Source: Halpernia sp048269545
GTDB taxonomy: Bacteria; Bacteroidota; Bacteroidia; Flavobacteriales; Weeksellaceae
Assembly (NCBI RefSeq): GCF_048269545.1
Contig: NZ_JBLXIJ010000008.1
Location: 1 to 64,000, forward strand
Reading direction: 5' to 3'
DNA: 64,000 nucleotides
Shown here: positions 24,804 to 33,800 of the stretch, one piece after another
Layout of the letters: each line of letters opens with the position of its first letter
How positions within the stretch are numbered: position 1 is the stretch's first letter
Notes under the pieces: generated by a model
What the model was told of the DNA's origin: nothing
Databases searched by the model: none
The model's input: only the letters and a program-made list of their open reading frames with translations
Program-made: the position numbers and the translations under genes

Positions 24804-26129
24804 ATGAACATTGGGATTGAAGCGGCCACTTTTTATGTGCCGAAACTGTATTTAGATATTAAAGATTTAGCAGAAAAGAGAAGCATTGAAGCCGCAAAAT
24901 TAGAAAAAGGTTTAGGTTTACATAAAATGGCTTTAGCTGATGTTCACGAAGACGCAGCAACTTTTGCAGCGGAAAGTTTATATAAATTAATTACCGATTA
25001 CAATATTAATCCCGGTGAAATTTCCAGAATTTATTTAGGTACAGAAAGCGCTTTGGACGCCGCAAAACCGACTGCAACTTTCGCGATGCAAATGGTCGAA
25101 AAAAAATTAGCAGAGAAATTTGGCGAAAGGGTTTTTAAAAACTGTGATGTCGTCGATTTGACTTTTGCCTGCATCGGCGCAATTGATGCATTACAAAATT
25201 GTATTGATTTTTGCAAAGCCAATCCAGGAAAAAAAGCCGTTATAATTGCTTCGGATTATGCAAAATATGAATTAGCTTCTTCTGGAGAATATACACAAGG
25301 AGGCGGTTCTGTCGCAGTTTTGATTTCAGATAAACCGAATTTGTTAGAATTTGAAAGTATTTGGGGCGTTGCAACGGAATCAGTTTTTGATTTTTTTAAA
25401 CCAAGAAGAATTATTGAGAAAAATCAAGTCCAAAACTTGCCAGAAACCACGTCAGATAAAATAGAAATTCATACAGATGAACCGGTTTTTGACGGACAAT
25501 ATTCCAATCAATGTTATCAGAATAGAATCAAAGAAGCGTATGAACATTACAAATTTCAAACTAATATTAAAAAACCTTATGAAAATTGGAGGTTTTTAAT
25601 TTTCCATTTGCCTTACGCTTTCCACGGAAAACGCGTTTTTACAGAATTGTTTGCAATAGAAAATAATTTATCTTTTGATACTTTAGAGGAACAAAAAGCG
25701 GTTGCTAAATCTGAGAATTATTTAAAATTTATTAATGAAAAAATAGAGACTTCGCAACGCGCTTCTTCCGAAATTGGCAATATGTACACTGCTTCAATTT
25801 TTATGGCTTTGCTTTCTGCGATGCAAGTTTCTTTTAATGAAAATGAAAATTTAGCAGGAAAAGAAATTGGATTTTTGGCTTACGGAAGTGGTTCTAAAGC
25901 AAAAGTTTTTACGGCAAAAATTTCTGAAAATTGGAAAATGGTGGTTGAAAAATGGAATCTCTTTAAAGTTTTAAATCAGAGACAAAAAATTGATTTTGAA
26001 ACTTATGAAAAATTGCACCGCAAACAATTAAATTCTTCTATACAAGACAATTATTCTGGATTTGGCTTAGATAAAATTGAAAGAGAAAATCCGTTTTCTT
26101 TGGGCGCAAGATTTTATAGTTTTAAATAA
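24804..26129 (+). CDS. Hydroxymethylglutaryl-CoA synthase
   Basis: This 441-residue thiolase-fold enzyme condenses acetyl-CoA and acetoacetyl-CoA to HMG-CoA, the first committed step of the mevalonate route used by Flavobacteriia for isoprenoids. The catalytic Cys is C123 in DLTFACIGAIDAL. The motif FHLPYAFHGKRVF (about 267-279) carries the active-site His. The N-terminus MNIGIEAATFYVPKLYLD is characteristic of the family. It is monocistronic between two gene-poor stretches. No other mevalonate gene is in the window. Confidence 0.92.
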   Translation: MNIGIEAATFYVPKLYLDIKDLAEKRSIEAAKLEKGLGLHKMALADVHEDAATFAAESLYKLITDYNINPGEISRIYLGTESALDAAKPTATFAMQMVEKKLAEKFGERVFKNCDVVDLTFACIGAIDALQNCIDFCKANPGKKAVIIASDYAKYELASSGEYTQGGGSVAVLISDKPNLLEFESIWGVATESVFDFFKPRRIIEKNQVQNLPETTSDKIEIHTDEPVFDGQYSNQCYQNRIKEAYEHYKFQTNIKKPYENWRFLIFHLPYAFHGKRVFTELFAIENNLSFDTLEEQKAVAKSENYLKFINEKIETSQRASSEIGNMYTASIFMALLSAMQVSFNENENLAGKEIGFLAYGSGSKAKVFTAKISENWKMVVEKWNLFKVLNQRQKIDFETYEKLHRKQLNSSIQDNYSGFGLDKIERENPFSLGARFYSFK

Positions 26130-26231
26130 AATTTTTTAACACAAAATTTACAAAAGTTTGTCTCGAAACTTCCAATTTAAAGTTTTTAATTAATTCGTTT
26201 TAAAGTTTGAAAAAAGTAATAATTAACGAAA

Positions 26232-26270
26232 AGATTCGTCACTTCACTTCGTTTCGTTTTGAATGACAAA
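26232..26270. repeat. Relic of a dispersed GTCATTC...GAATC-type sequence
   Basis: On the minus strand it reads TTTGTCATTC, an AACGAAACGAAGTG core and then GAATCT, a pattern I recognise as widespread in intergenic DNA of Bacteroidetes and other bacteria. A 15-nt palindrome (AAGATTT-A-AAATCTT) follows at 26280-26294. The window holds one copy, so the repeat status rests on recall. Confidence 0.4.
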
Positions 26271-26389
26271 CTTATTCGCAAGATTTAAAATCTTAAAATA
26301 TTCCAATTTCTTAATGGTAAAGTTTTTGCATTTTCAATTTGAAATCTAAATTTTATTTAATTTTATTAAAGATTAAATTTTAATTTCGG

Positions 26390-26397
26390 TAAATTTG
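26390..26397 (+). promoter_or_regulatory. -7 element of the cbpA-like operon
   Basis: TAAATTTG lies 17 nt before the ATG at 26415. There is no convincing -33 TTG and no CIRCE element. Confidence 0.4.
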
Positions 26398-26414
26398 AGA
26401 AGACTAATTAAACA

Positions 26415-27326
26415 ATGGCTTACATAGATTATTACAAAATTTTAGGGATTCCGAAGACGGCAACCGTAGATGAAATTAAAAAAGCTTATCGAAAACAAGC
26501 TAGAAAATTACATCCAGATTTAAATCCAAATGATAAAGTTGCGGAACAAAAATTTAAGGAACTTAACGAAGCTAATGAAGTTTTAAGTAATCCAGAAAAT
26601 CGTAAGAAGTACGATAAATATGGAGAAAACTGGAAACACGGTGAAGAATACGAAAGACAAAGTCAACAACAACGCCAAAATAGAAGCGCACAAAGTGGCG
26701 GTTTCGGAGGAAATCAATTTGGTGAAGGTGAAGATTTTTCAGATTTTTTCCAAAGTATGTTTGGTGGAAGTGGTGGTTTTGGTGGACAAAGTTTTAGAGG
26801 AAGTGCTTCAAATAAATTCAAAGGACAAGATGTTTCTGCGGAACTTACTTTAAGTTTGAGAGATGCAGCAAAAACGCACCAACAAACTTTTGATATTAAT
26901 GGGAAAAAAGTAAGAATTACAATTCCTGCAGGAGTTTCTGATGGACAAAAAATAAAGTTAAAAGGTCACGGAAATCCAGGTCATAACGGTGGTCCAAATG
27001 GCGATTTGTATATTACTTTTAATATTTCTCCTGATAAGGATTTTAAAAGAATTGACGATAATCTCTTTGCGGATGTAGATTTACCACTTTATACCGCGGT
27101 TTTAGGCGGCGAAGTTTTAATAAAGACTTTAGATGGTGAAGTAAAATTAAAAGTGAAACCAGAAACTCAAAATGACACGGTTGTTCGCTTGAAAGGAAAA
27201 GGATTTCCAGTTTACAAAAAAGAGGGACAAAACGGCGATTTATTGGTAACTTATAAAATAAAATTACCAACAAATTTAAGTACAAAAGAAAAAGAATTGT
27301 TTGAAGAACTTCAAAAATTGAAATAA
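26415..27326 (+). CDS. cbpA: DnaJ C-terminal-domain co-chaperone (CbpA-like)
   Basis: This 303-residue type II J-protein stimulates DnaK ATPase. It has a J domain (about 4-68) with the essential HPD at 33-35, a Gly/Phe-rich linker (about 90-140) and the two-lobed C-terminal substrate-binding domain. The Cys-rich zinc finger of DnaJ is absent, which marks the CbpA type. It is followed after 1 nt by a MerR-type CbpM-like gene, the same pairing as E. coli cbpA-cbpM. A role in stress protein folding is expected. Confidence 0.88.
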   Translation: MAYIDYYKILGIPKTATVDEIKKAYRKQARKLHPDLNPNDKVAEQKFKELNEANEVLSNPENRKKYDKYGENWKHGEEYERQSQQQRQNRSAQSGGFGGNQFGEGEDFSDFFQSMFGGSGGFGGQSFRGSASNKFKGQDVSAELTLSLRDAAKTHQQTFDINGKKVRITIPAGVSDGQKIKLKGHGNPGHNGGPNGDLYITFNISPDKDFKRIDDNLFADVDLPLYTAVLGGEVLIKTLDGEVKLKVKPETQNDTVVRLKGKGFPVYKKEGQNGDLLVTYKIKLPTNLSTKEKELFEELQKLK

Positions 27327-27327
27327 G

Positions 27328-27612
27328 ATGCAAGATAAAATATCAAGAGAAGATGTGGTAAAACACTATAATATTGAGATACATTTTTTAGATTCTTTGG
27401 AGGAATATGGTTTGCTAAAAACTTTTGAGGAAAATCATGTGAAATATATTTATTACGAAGAATTACCGAATCTGGAACGTTTTGCCAATTGGCATTATGA
27501 TTTGGAAGTAAATTTACCAGGTTTAGAAATTATCCAAAATTTATTAGATAAAATGGAAGTTTTATTAGCGGAAAATCGTAATCTTGTTCAATACAAAAAT
27601 CGCATTCACTGA
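27328..27612 (+). CDS. cbpM: CbpM-like chaperone modulator (MerR-type helix-turn-helix)
   Basis: This 94-residue protein has the CbpM pattern: an N-terminal MerR-like helix-turn-helix (residues 4-35, with SREDVVKHYNIEIHFLDSLEEYGLL) and a C-terminal helix (about 55-90). In E. coli CbpM binds the CbpA J domain and blocks its work with DnaK. The gene begins one base after the cbpA stop, so the two products are made together. CbpM-type inhibition is inferred from this context. Confidence 0.8.
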   Translation: MQDKISREDVVKHYNIEIHFLDSLEEYGLLKTFEENHVKYIYYEELPNLERFANWHYDLEVNLPGLEIIQNLLDKMEVLLAENRNLVQYKNRIH

Positions 27613-27664
27613 GAAATTAGAGAATAACACAAATTTTGAAAAGTAATTTATTTTAATTTTAAAA

Positions 27665-30600
27665 ATGAAGAAATATTTACTTTTTTACGTGCTTTTTATG
27701 TCTTGTTTACTTGTAACAATTAAGGCACAAAATTCTTCTGTTCCAAAAATCACAGATTTAGCTGGAAATGAAAATCCTATAATAGATTGTAATTATCCCC
27801 TAAATGGAGGGTGTCTTTCTCTTACTGCAAGTTATCCTAAATTTTATGAAACTTCCAATTATGAAGTAAATGCAGAAGATTATAAACCAAATGGTGCTTT
27901 TAATGATGGAACTCCTTTGAATGCAAATGTGGATGATTTATTTCTTAAAAAAGTAGTAATTCCTTTTAATTTCTGTTTTTTTAATAATAATTATAATGAA
28001 GTAATTATTGGTAGTAATGGTGTAATTACTTTTAACAGTAACCAATTAGGAAATATTAATTATCCAAATATTCAAACTACAAATCCAAATCCATCCTTGC
28101 CGTTGAATAGTATTTTTGGAGTAGCGCAAGATTTAATTTTTTCTCAAGATAATGATTCTGAAATTTATTATTCTGTAATTGGAGCGGCACCTTGTAGAAA
28201 ACTAGTAATTAATTTTTATAAAGGAAGAATGGTTGGTTGTAATCAAACTTCTACTTCACAAGTTGTTTTAAATGAATGTTCTGGAGAAATAGAAATTTTT
28301 ATTGATGAAAAGCCACTTCCATGTTCTGAATCGAAATTTAAAGAATCATTAATTGGTATTATTAATAGCGATGCAAGTGTAGGGATTTCTCCACCGGGAA
28401 GAAATACTGGTATTTGGGAAGCTGATAAAGAAGCTTGGAAATTTACACCAAATGGTGCAGAAATAACACCGCAAATTTCTTGGTTTGATGAAAATAATAA
28501 GAACATTGGAACAGGAAATACGATTACAGTTTGTCCAGAAAAAAACCAGAAGTATAATGTAAAAGTGAGTTACTTACTTTGTGGTAATAATAATTTGGTA
28601 TTAGAAGATTCTACAGATGTTAGTTTTGCAGCAGATTTTCCGCTAGCAAAAGATTTTACAACCATTTTATGTGGTAAAACACCAATCAACGTAAATCTTG
28701 ATGATTTTACTAGTAATCTTACGCCACAAATATCGTCTAATTTAATTTTCAGTTTTCATAATTCTTTAGCTGAAGCGCAAACGGGAACAAATCCACAACC
28801 GAAAAGTTTTCAATTAAATGACAATAAAGTTTTTTATGTAAGAGTACAAAATCCCACAGATCCTACTTGTTTTCGTACTTCAGTTTTAAAATTAAATTTA
28901 ATTTCTAAAAGTTTGCTTACTTCTGAGGTAGAAATTTGTGATACAAATAATGATGGTGTAGAAAACGATTTTGTTCTTTCTATATTGAATTCAAAATTAT
29001 TTAATTCACCTTTAAGTGGAACAGTTCATTATTTTACATCAAAAGAAAATGCAGATAATAATTTAAATGAAATTACAACAGCAAATCTTGTTAATAACTC
29101 CAAATTCTATATAAAATATATTACACCAAGTTGTAGCCAAACTTTCGGGCCAATAAATATTAGTTTTTTACCAGCTCCTGCAATTAATACACCCATTGAT
29201 TTTGCTTTTAAAACCTGTGATTATTTAAATGATCATACAGAACCTTTCGATTTTTTATTAAATATTGCGCCTTTAATTTCAACAGATCCAACGGTTACTT
29301 TTAAATTTTATAGTACTTACGAACAGGCTTTTGCAGGAAATGGTTCTGAAATAGGAACAATAAAAGAAGGAAAATATAGTGTTTTCGTTCGTGTAGAATT
29401 TCCGGGAGGTTGTTTCAGTGTGGGAGAAATTAAATTAGACATCACTTTTACCAAGATAGAAGCTAAAGATAGTACGATTTTTATTTGTTTTGATGGAACT
29501 CAAGATATTACTGTAAATCTAAATGATTACACTCAAGATATGTTAATAAATCCGCTCACGGGGATTTCTATAACTTATTATCTTACTCAATCTGATGCAG
29601 AAGAAGATAAAAATGCAATAAGTAATTTATATGAAATTACAGATGATGGCAATTTTGTAAGGAAAACTATTTTTGTGAAATTTTCAGATTCTACAGATTG
29701 TTACGCTTTAAAAAAATTAACCATAAATTTAGTTCATGTTATAATTGCAAAATCTCAATTTGATATTTGTGATTTTAATAATGACGGTACAGAAAGTGTA
29801 AATTTAGGAAGTTTGAATACTCAAATTATTGGTTCACAAAATGCCGCAGTTACTTATTATTTAACTTCTTCAGATGCACAAAATGACACCAATTCTATAA
29901 GCACCTATCAATTAATAAATACAGGGAAATTATTTGTAAAAATTACTTCTTACGGATGTTCTGATGTTTTTGAAATTAATTTAAAACTAACTTCCACTCC
30001 TGTTGTAAATTCAGAAATTACAGAGATTAGAAATTCGGTTTGTGATAATAATAATGACGGACAAGAAAGTTTTGATCTAACTCAACTTCAACCGAAAATT
30101 TATACTGGAAGTGATCCTGTTTCTTTTACGTTTTATACCTCTTACAATGAATCTTCTCATTCTTTTTCTGGACTTATTTCTACTCCCCAAAACTATTTAG
30201 TAAAAGCGACAAATGCAGTTTTTTCGAAAGTTACTTTTCTAAATGGCGGTTGTTATTCTGCAACTAAAATAAACTTACAATTAAATTTTCTACCAACAAT
30301 TGTTTTAAAAAGTGCCGTTTTAGAAAAATGTGATTTTGATTTTAATCTTAATGAATCTTTTAATCTTAATGATGCAATTCCACAACTTTTTACACAAAGT
30401 GAAAATACCATTTCTTTAAGTGATATTACAATTTCTTATTACGTTTCAGAAGCAGATGCAAATGCAGGAATTGCTTCTACACAAATAAATTCTACTTACA
30501 TTTCCACACATTCTAAAGAAACAGTTTGGGTAAGATTTACTTCTAAAATTACTTCATGTTATTCAGTTACCTCTATTTTATTAGATACTTATTTGCCACC

Positions 30601-31879
30601 AAAAGCTTTAAAATCTGTCATCAATGATATTTGTGATGATAATTTAGACGGACTTTATGATGTAAATTTAAATGCTTTCACAGATGGAATGGTCAACCAA
30701 AATAGTTCCGATAATAAATTTTCGTTTTATTATACAGAATCGGATGCAAAAACAAGTAATAACGCAATTCCAAATCCAGAAAGTTTTAGTGCAAATCCAC
30801 TTCCTACAAAACTTTGGGTTCGTGTAGAAAATATTCCTGGATGTTTTGATACAACTTCTATAGATTTAAATACAGGAACAAAAGTCGTTCTAGATAATTC
30901 TGGTCCATTTACAATTACCAATACTTGTGATATAGGAAATGATGGTGTAGAAAATGTGGATTTAACTCAGTTTCAAAATCAAATATATTCAAAACCTGCA
31001 ACTTTTGAATATTATCCTTCGGTTTTAGATATCAATAATAATACAAATAAAATAAGTAATCCGTCTGCTTATTTATTTAATGAAAATTCTGGTCCAAAGA
31101 AAATTTTCGCAAAAGTTATTGCTCCAAATTTTTGTCCAAACTTGGTTGAAATTAATCTCACACTGAAAAAAACACCTATTTTCTCTTTGCCAGATTATTA
31201 TTTTTGTCCGGATGGCTTTGTTGATATTAAACCAGATTTTTCGGGCTTAAATATTGTGAGTTTTGAGTGGCTAAATCCTTCTGGAGAAATAGTTTCCACA
31301 AATAGTGAATTGCTTAATGCAAAAACCGAAGGCGTTTATAAAATAAATGTAACGGCTGCAAATGGTTGTACTTTTTCTACCAATTTTAATGTGAAAATGT
31401 ATGAAGTTCCAATTATAACAGAATTAATTCCTAATAATGATAATTACACAGTTATCGCAACAGGGAGTAAAACAATTTTATATTCAATAGATGGAATTCA
31501 TTTTCAAATTTCTAATGTGTTTAATGATTTACCAGAAGGAGTGGTGACTTTTTATGTGAAATTTGAAGGATCAGATTGTCTTGGTAAAATTAAAAAAGGA
31601 CTAATTCTACATTTAACAAATGTTTTCACACCAAATGGCGATGGTATAAATGATACTTGGATAATTGATAATTTGTATGTTTTCGAGGGCAAAGTTGCTT
31701 CTTTAAAAATATTTGATAGATATCAAAAATTAGTTTATCAACAAGAAAGCAATACGCGTTTAGAATGGAATGGTAAAGAACTAGCACGAAATGTTTACAC
31801 CAATTCTTATTGGTATATTCTTACACTTCCCGATGGTAGAGTTTTTACGGGTTGGGTTGTATTAAAAAATAGAAATTAA
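27665..31879 (+). CDS. T9SS type B exported protein with about nine D-x-N-x-D-G repeats
   Basis: This 1404-residue cell-surface protein has a signal peptide (about 1-21), an N-terminal beta domain with FNFCFFNNNYNEVIIGSNG (about 100-118), and a long middle region of about nine repeats of roughly 85-110 residues. Each repeat opens with a Cys-Asp motif such as CDTNNDGVEN, CDFNNDGTES, CDNNNDGQES, CDIGNDGVEN. It ends in a gliding-motility-type C-terminal domain starting NVFTPNGDGIND (1319-1330), the type B sorting signal for secretion through T9SS via PorU/SprA. The DxNxDG loops could bind calcium (inference). Adhesion or gliding is plausible; the ligand is unknown. Confidence 0.9.
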   Translation: MKKYLLFYVLFMSCLLVTIKAQNSSVPKITDLAGNENPIIDCNYPLNGGCLSLTASYPKFYETSNYEVNAEDYKPNGAFNDGTPLNANVDDLFLKKVVIPFNFCFFNNNYNEVIIGSNGVITFNSNQLGNINYPNIQTTNPNPSLPLNSIFGVAQDLIFSQDNDSEIYYSVIGAAPCRKLVINFYKGRMVGCNQTSTSQVVLNECSGEIEIFIDEKPLPCSESKFKESLIGIINSDASVGISPPGRNTGIWEADKEAWKFTPNGAEITPQISWFDENNKNIGTGNTITVCPEKNQKYNVKVSYLLCGNNNLVLEDSTDVSFAADFPLAKDFTTILCGKTPINVNLDDFTSNLTPQISSNLIFSFHNSLAEAQTGTNPQPKSFQLNDNKVFYVRVQNPTDPTCFRTSVLKLNLISKSLLTSEVEICDTNNDGVENDFVLSILNSKLFNSPLSGTVHYFTSKENADNNLNEITTANLVNNSKFYIKYITPSCSQTFGPINISFLPAPAINTPIDFAFKTCDYLNDHTEPFDFLLNIAPLISTDPTVTFKFYSTYEQAFAGNGSEIGTIKEGKYSVFVRVEFPGGCFSVGEIKLDITFTKIEAKDSTIFICFDGTQDITVNLNDYTQDMLINPLTGISITYYLTQSDAEEDKNAISNLYEITDDGNFVRKTIFVKFSDSTDCYALKKLTINLVHVIIAKSQFDICDFNNDGTESVNLGSLNTQIIGSQNAAVTYYLTSSDAQNDTNSISTYQLINTGKLFVKITSYGCSDVFEINLKLTSTPVVNSEITEIRNSVCDNNNDGQESFDLTQLQPKIYTGSDPVSFTFYTSYNESSHSFSGLISTPQNYLVKATNAVFSKVTFLNGGCYSATKINLQLNFLPTIVLKSAVLEKCDFDFNLNESFNLNDAIPQLFTQSENTISLSDITISYYVSEADANAGIASTQINSTYISTHSKETVWVRFTSKITSCYSVTSILLDTYLPPKALKSVINDICDDNLDGLYDVNLNAFTDGMVNQNSSDNKFSFYYTESDAKTSNNAIPNPESFSANPLPTKLWVRVENIPGCFDTTSIDLNTGTKVVLDNSGPFTITNTCDIGNDGVENVDLTQFQNQIYSKPATFEYYPSVLDINNNTNKISNPSAYLFNENSGPKKIFAKVIAPNFCPNLVEINLTLKKTPIFSLPDYYFCPDGFVDIKPDFSGLNIVSFEWLNPSGEIVSTNSELLNAKTEGVYKINVTAANGCTFSTNFNVKMYEVPIITELIPNNDNYTVIATGSKTILYSIDGIHFQISNVFNDLPEGVVTFYVKFEGSDCLGKIKKGLILHLTNVFTPNGDGINDTWIIDNLYVFEGKVASLKIFDRYQKLVYQQESNTRLEWNGKELARNVYTNSYWYILTLPDGRVFTGWVVLKNRN

Positions 31880-31890
31880 ATTTAAAAAAA

Positions 31891-32523
31891 TTAAATCGTC
31901 CAACGATCATTAATTATGGCAACAAGATAATTTTTACCTTCATATTTTTCAAAAACAAAAATTAAATTGGACCAAGTAAAATCTGGATTTTCATCTGTCC
32001 CTTTTAAATAATTAACCATAATTTTTCCTTCTGGATATATTTCTTCCAAATTATTAAGTGAATTTCCGCTTTTCTCAAATTTATTTTCAGAAATAGAAGC
32101 GGTAGAATAATCTCCGCTAAAAGCCCATTCATCTAAATAATTTTTTAAAGTGCTTTTATATAAATTTCCAGTCCCATCTTGTTCTCCCCAAACAAACACT
32201 TTTTTTGAATTTAAATTTTCTAAAAATTCTTGTCGGCTAAAAAGTTGATCAGTTTTTGGTAAAACAGTTAAATACATAGAAAACCGAACGCCTTTTTCGG
32301 GATGAATAAAATCTGCAATTTTTGAATAATTTTTTTCTTTAATATAGAGAAGAATGTCGCTGTCAATTTCTTTTAACGTTGGTTCTTTTGCGGCTAATTC
32401 TTCATTCTTTTGAATAGAGTCAGATTCTATTTTAACAGAATCATTTTTTACGACATCATTATTTACTTCTTTTTTACATGAAACAGAAACAATTAAAAGA
32501 AAAATTAAAAATGTATTTTTCAT
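31891..32523 (-). CDS. Lipoprotein of unknown function
   Basis: This 210-residue protein has a lipoprotein signal with acylated Cys at residue 16 (SVSCKKE). A Lys/Asp/Ser-rich linker (about 18-45) is followed by a soluble domain containing DILLYIKEKNYSKIADFIHP and a C-terminal strand region (about 165-210). The C-terminal pattern FTWSNLIFVFEKYEGKNYLVAIINDRWTI resembles that of other Bacteroidetes lipoproteins of unknown role. It is divergent from ypdA and tail-to-tail with the T9SS gene, with only about 11 nt between them. Confidence 0.6.
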   Translation of the reverse strand: MKNTFLIFLLIVSVSCKKEVNNDVVKNDSVKIESDSIQKNEELAAKEPTLKEIDSDILLYIKEKNYSKIADFIHPEKGVRFSMYLTVLPKTDQLFSRQEFLENLNSKKVFVWGEQDGTGNLYKSTLKNYLDEWAFSGDYSTASISENKFEKSGNSLNNLEEIYPEGKIMVNYLKGTDENPDFTWSNLIFVFEKYEGKNYLVAIINDRWTI

Positions 32524-32563
32524 ATTTTTTAGTTTTAATAAATATAAGAATTTTTTTGTTCAA

Positions 32564-32571
32564 TATCTTTG
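32564..32571 (+). promoter_or_regulatory. -7 element of ypdA
   Basis: TATCTTTG ends 4 nt before the ATG, giving a leaderless or nearly leaderless mRNA, as for panD. There is no -33 TTG at normal spacing. Confidence 0.45.
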
Positions 32572-32575
32572 CAAG

Positions 32576-33544
32576 ATGAAAATTTATGATATTATAATAA
32601 TCGGCGGAGGACCAATTGGATTAAATTGTGCGTTGGAAGCAGAAAAAGCAAATCTTTCTTATTTAATAATTGAAAAAGGGACTATTGTCAATTCTTTATA
32701 CAATTATCCTTTATACATGACTTTTTTTTCCACCGCAGAAAAATTGGAAATCGGCGAAATTCCTTTTATTTCTACTGCTCCAAAACCGGGTAGGAGAGAA
32801 GCTTTAGAATATTATCAAGGAATTACTCGACAAAAAAATATTAATATAAATCTTTACGAAGAAGTTTTAAAAATCACCAAAAACGAATTTTTTTTAGTTC
32901 AAACTTCTAAAAATAATTATGAAGCAAAAAATGTCATAATTGCCACTGGATTTTATGATATTCCAAATATGATGAACGTAAAAGGTGAAGATTTAGATAA
33001 AGTTTTTCATTATTATAAAGAACCATATCCTTTTGCGAAACAAAAAATCGCAGTTATTGGTTCAAGTAATTCCGCGGTGGATGCCGCTTTAGAAACTTAC
33101 AGAAAAGGAGCACAAGTATCGATGATTATTCGTCATTCTGAATTTTCTCAAAGCGTAAAATATTGGGTAAAACCGGATATTGAAAACCGAGTAAAAGAAA
33201 AATCTATTAACGCACATTTTAATTCTGAACTTTTAGAAATAAAAGAAAATTCCATAATTTTTAAAGATGAAAATGGAAAAATTCAAGAGATTGAAAATGA
33301 TTTTGTTCTTGCAATGACAGGTTATTTACCCAATTTTAAATTCTTAGAAAACTCTGGAATTACACTTCAAGGAGATTGTTTAAATCCTTTTTACACTCCA
33401 GAAACAATGGAAACCAATGTACCAAATTTATATTTAGCGGGCGTTGTTTGTGGCGGAAAAGACACGCATCTTTGGTTCATAGAAAACTCAAGAATTCATG
33501 CAGAAATGATTGTGCAAGATATTGTTTCTAAAAATAATTTGTAA
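32576..33544 (+). CDS. ypdA: YpdA-type bacillithiol disulfide reductase-like flavoprotein
   Basis: This 322-residue flavoprotein matches YpdA/Bdr. The FAD motif IIGGGPIGLNCALEAEKA (residues 8-25) and NADPH motif VIGSSNSAVDAALE (about 160-173) are visible. The segment YPLYMTFFSTAEKLEIGEIPF (about 42-62) is a family hallmark. Unlike thioredoxin reductase it lacks a CxxC; the single Cys near the N-terminus (Cys17) fits the YpdA mechanism. It reduces bacillithiol disulfide with NADPH in firmicutes, and its presence suggests a bacillithiol pool here (inference). The next gene is a small membrane protein. Confidence 0.88.
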   Translation: MKIYDIIIIGGGPIGLNCALEAEKANLSYLIIEKGTIVNSLYNYPLYMTFFSTAEKLEIGEIPFISTAPKPGRREALEYYQGITRQKNININLYEEVLKITKNEFFLVQTSKNNYEAKNVIIATGFYDIPNMMNVKGEDLDKVFHYYKEPYPFAKQKIAVIGSSNSAVDAALETYRKGAQVSMIIRHSEFSQSVKYWVKPDIENRVKEKSINAHFNSELLEIKENSIIFKDENGKIQEIENDFVLAMTGYLPNFKFLENSGITLQGDCLNPFYTPETMETNVPNLYLAGVVCGGKDTHLWFIENSRIHAEMIVQDIVSKNNL

Positions 33545-33563
33545 TTTTATAAAAATATTGAAT

Positions 33564-33767
33564 ATGAAAATCACAAACTCACAACTAGGAAAATTTTTAT
33601 TTGTCTTTGGGATTTTTGCAATGTCATTGTCATTAATTTTAAATCATTATCTAAATTTACCAGAATATATTTTTACCATAATTTTATTTACAAGTGTAGG
33701 AATTGAATTTTCCGGATTTTTAATTATTGCGGTTAATGGCGGTTTTAAAAGAAAAAACGTTGATTAA
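33564..33767 (+). CDS. Small two-helix membrane protein
   Basis: This 67-residue protein has two predicted transmembrane helices (about 9-28 and 34-55) and a basic C-terminus (FKRKNVD). It starts at the ATG 19 nt after the ypdA stop and is probably in the same transcript. The family and role are unknown. Its stop codon lies within the stem of a bidirectional terminator. Confidence 0.6.
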   Translation: MKITNSQLGKFLFVFGIFAMSLSLILNHYLNLPEYIFTIILFTSVGIEFSGFLIIAVNGGFKRKNVD

Positions 33768-33782
33768 ATAATCAACGTTTTT
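33753..33782. terminator. Bidirectional terminator between the ypdA operon and glnS
   Basis: A perfect 13-bp stem (AAAAACGTTGATT / AATCAACGTTTTT) with loop AAAT. A-runs and T-runs on both sides allow it to serve both converging genes. Confidence 0.85.
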
Positions 33783-33800
33783 ATTAAATTTTCTTTAAAT

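Noticed and set aside
26680..26815. GGA/GGT-rich stretch as a tandem repeat array
   Set aside because: It encodes the Gly/Phe-rich linker of the J-protein, which explains the composition.
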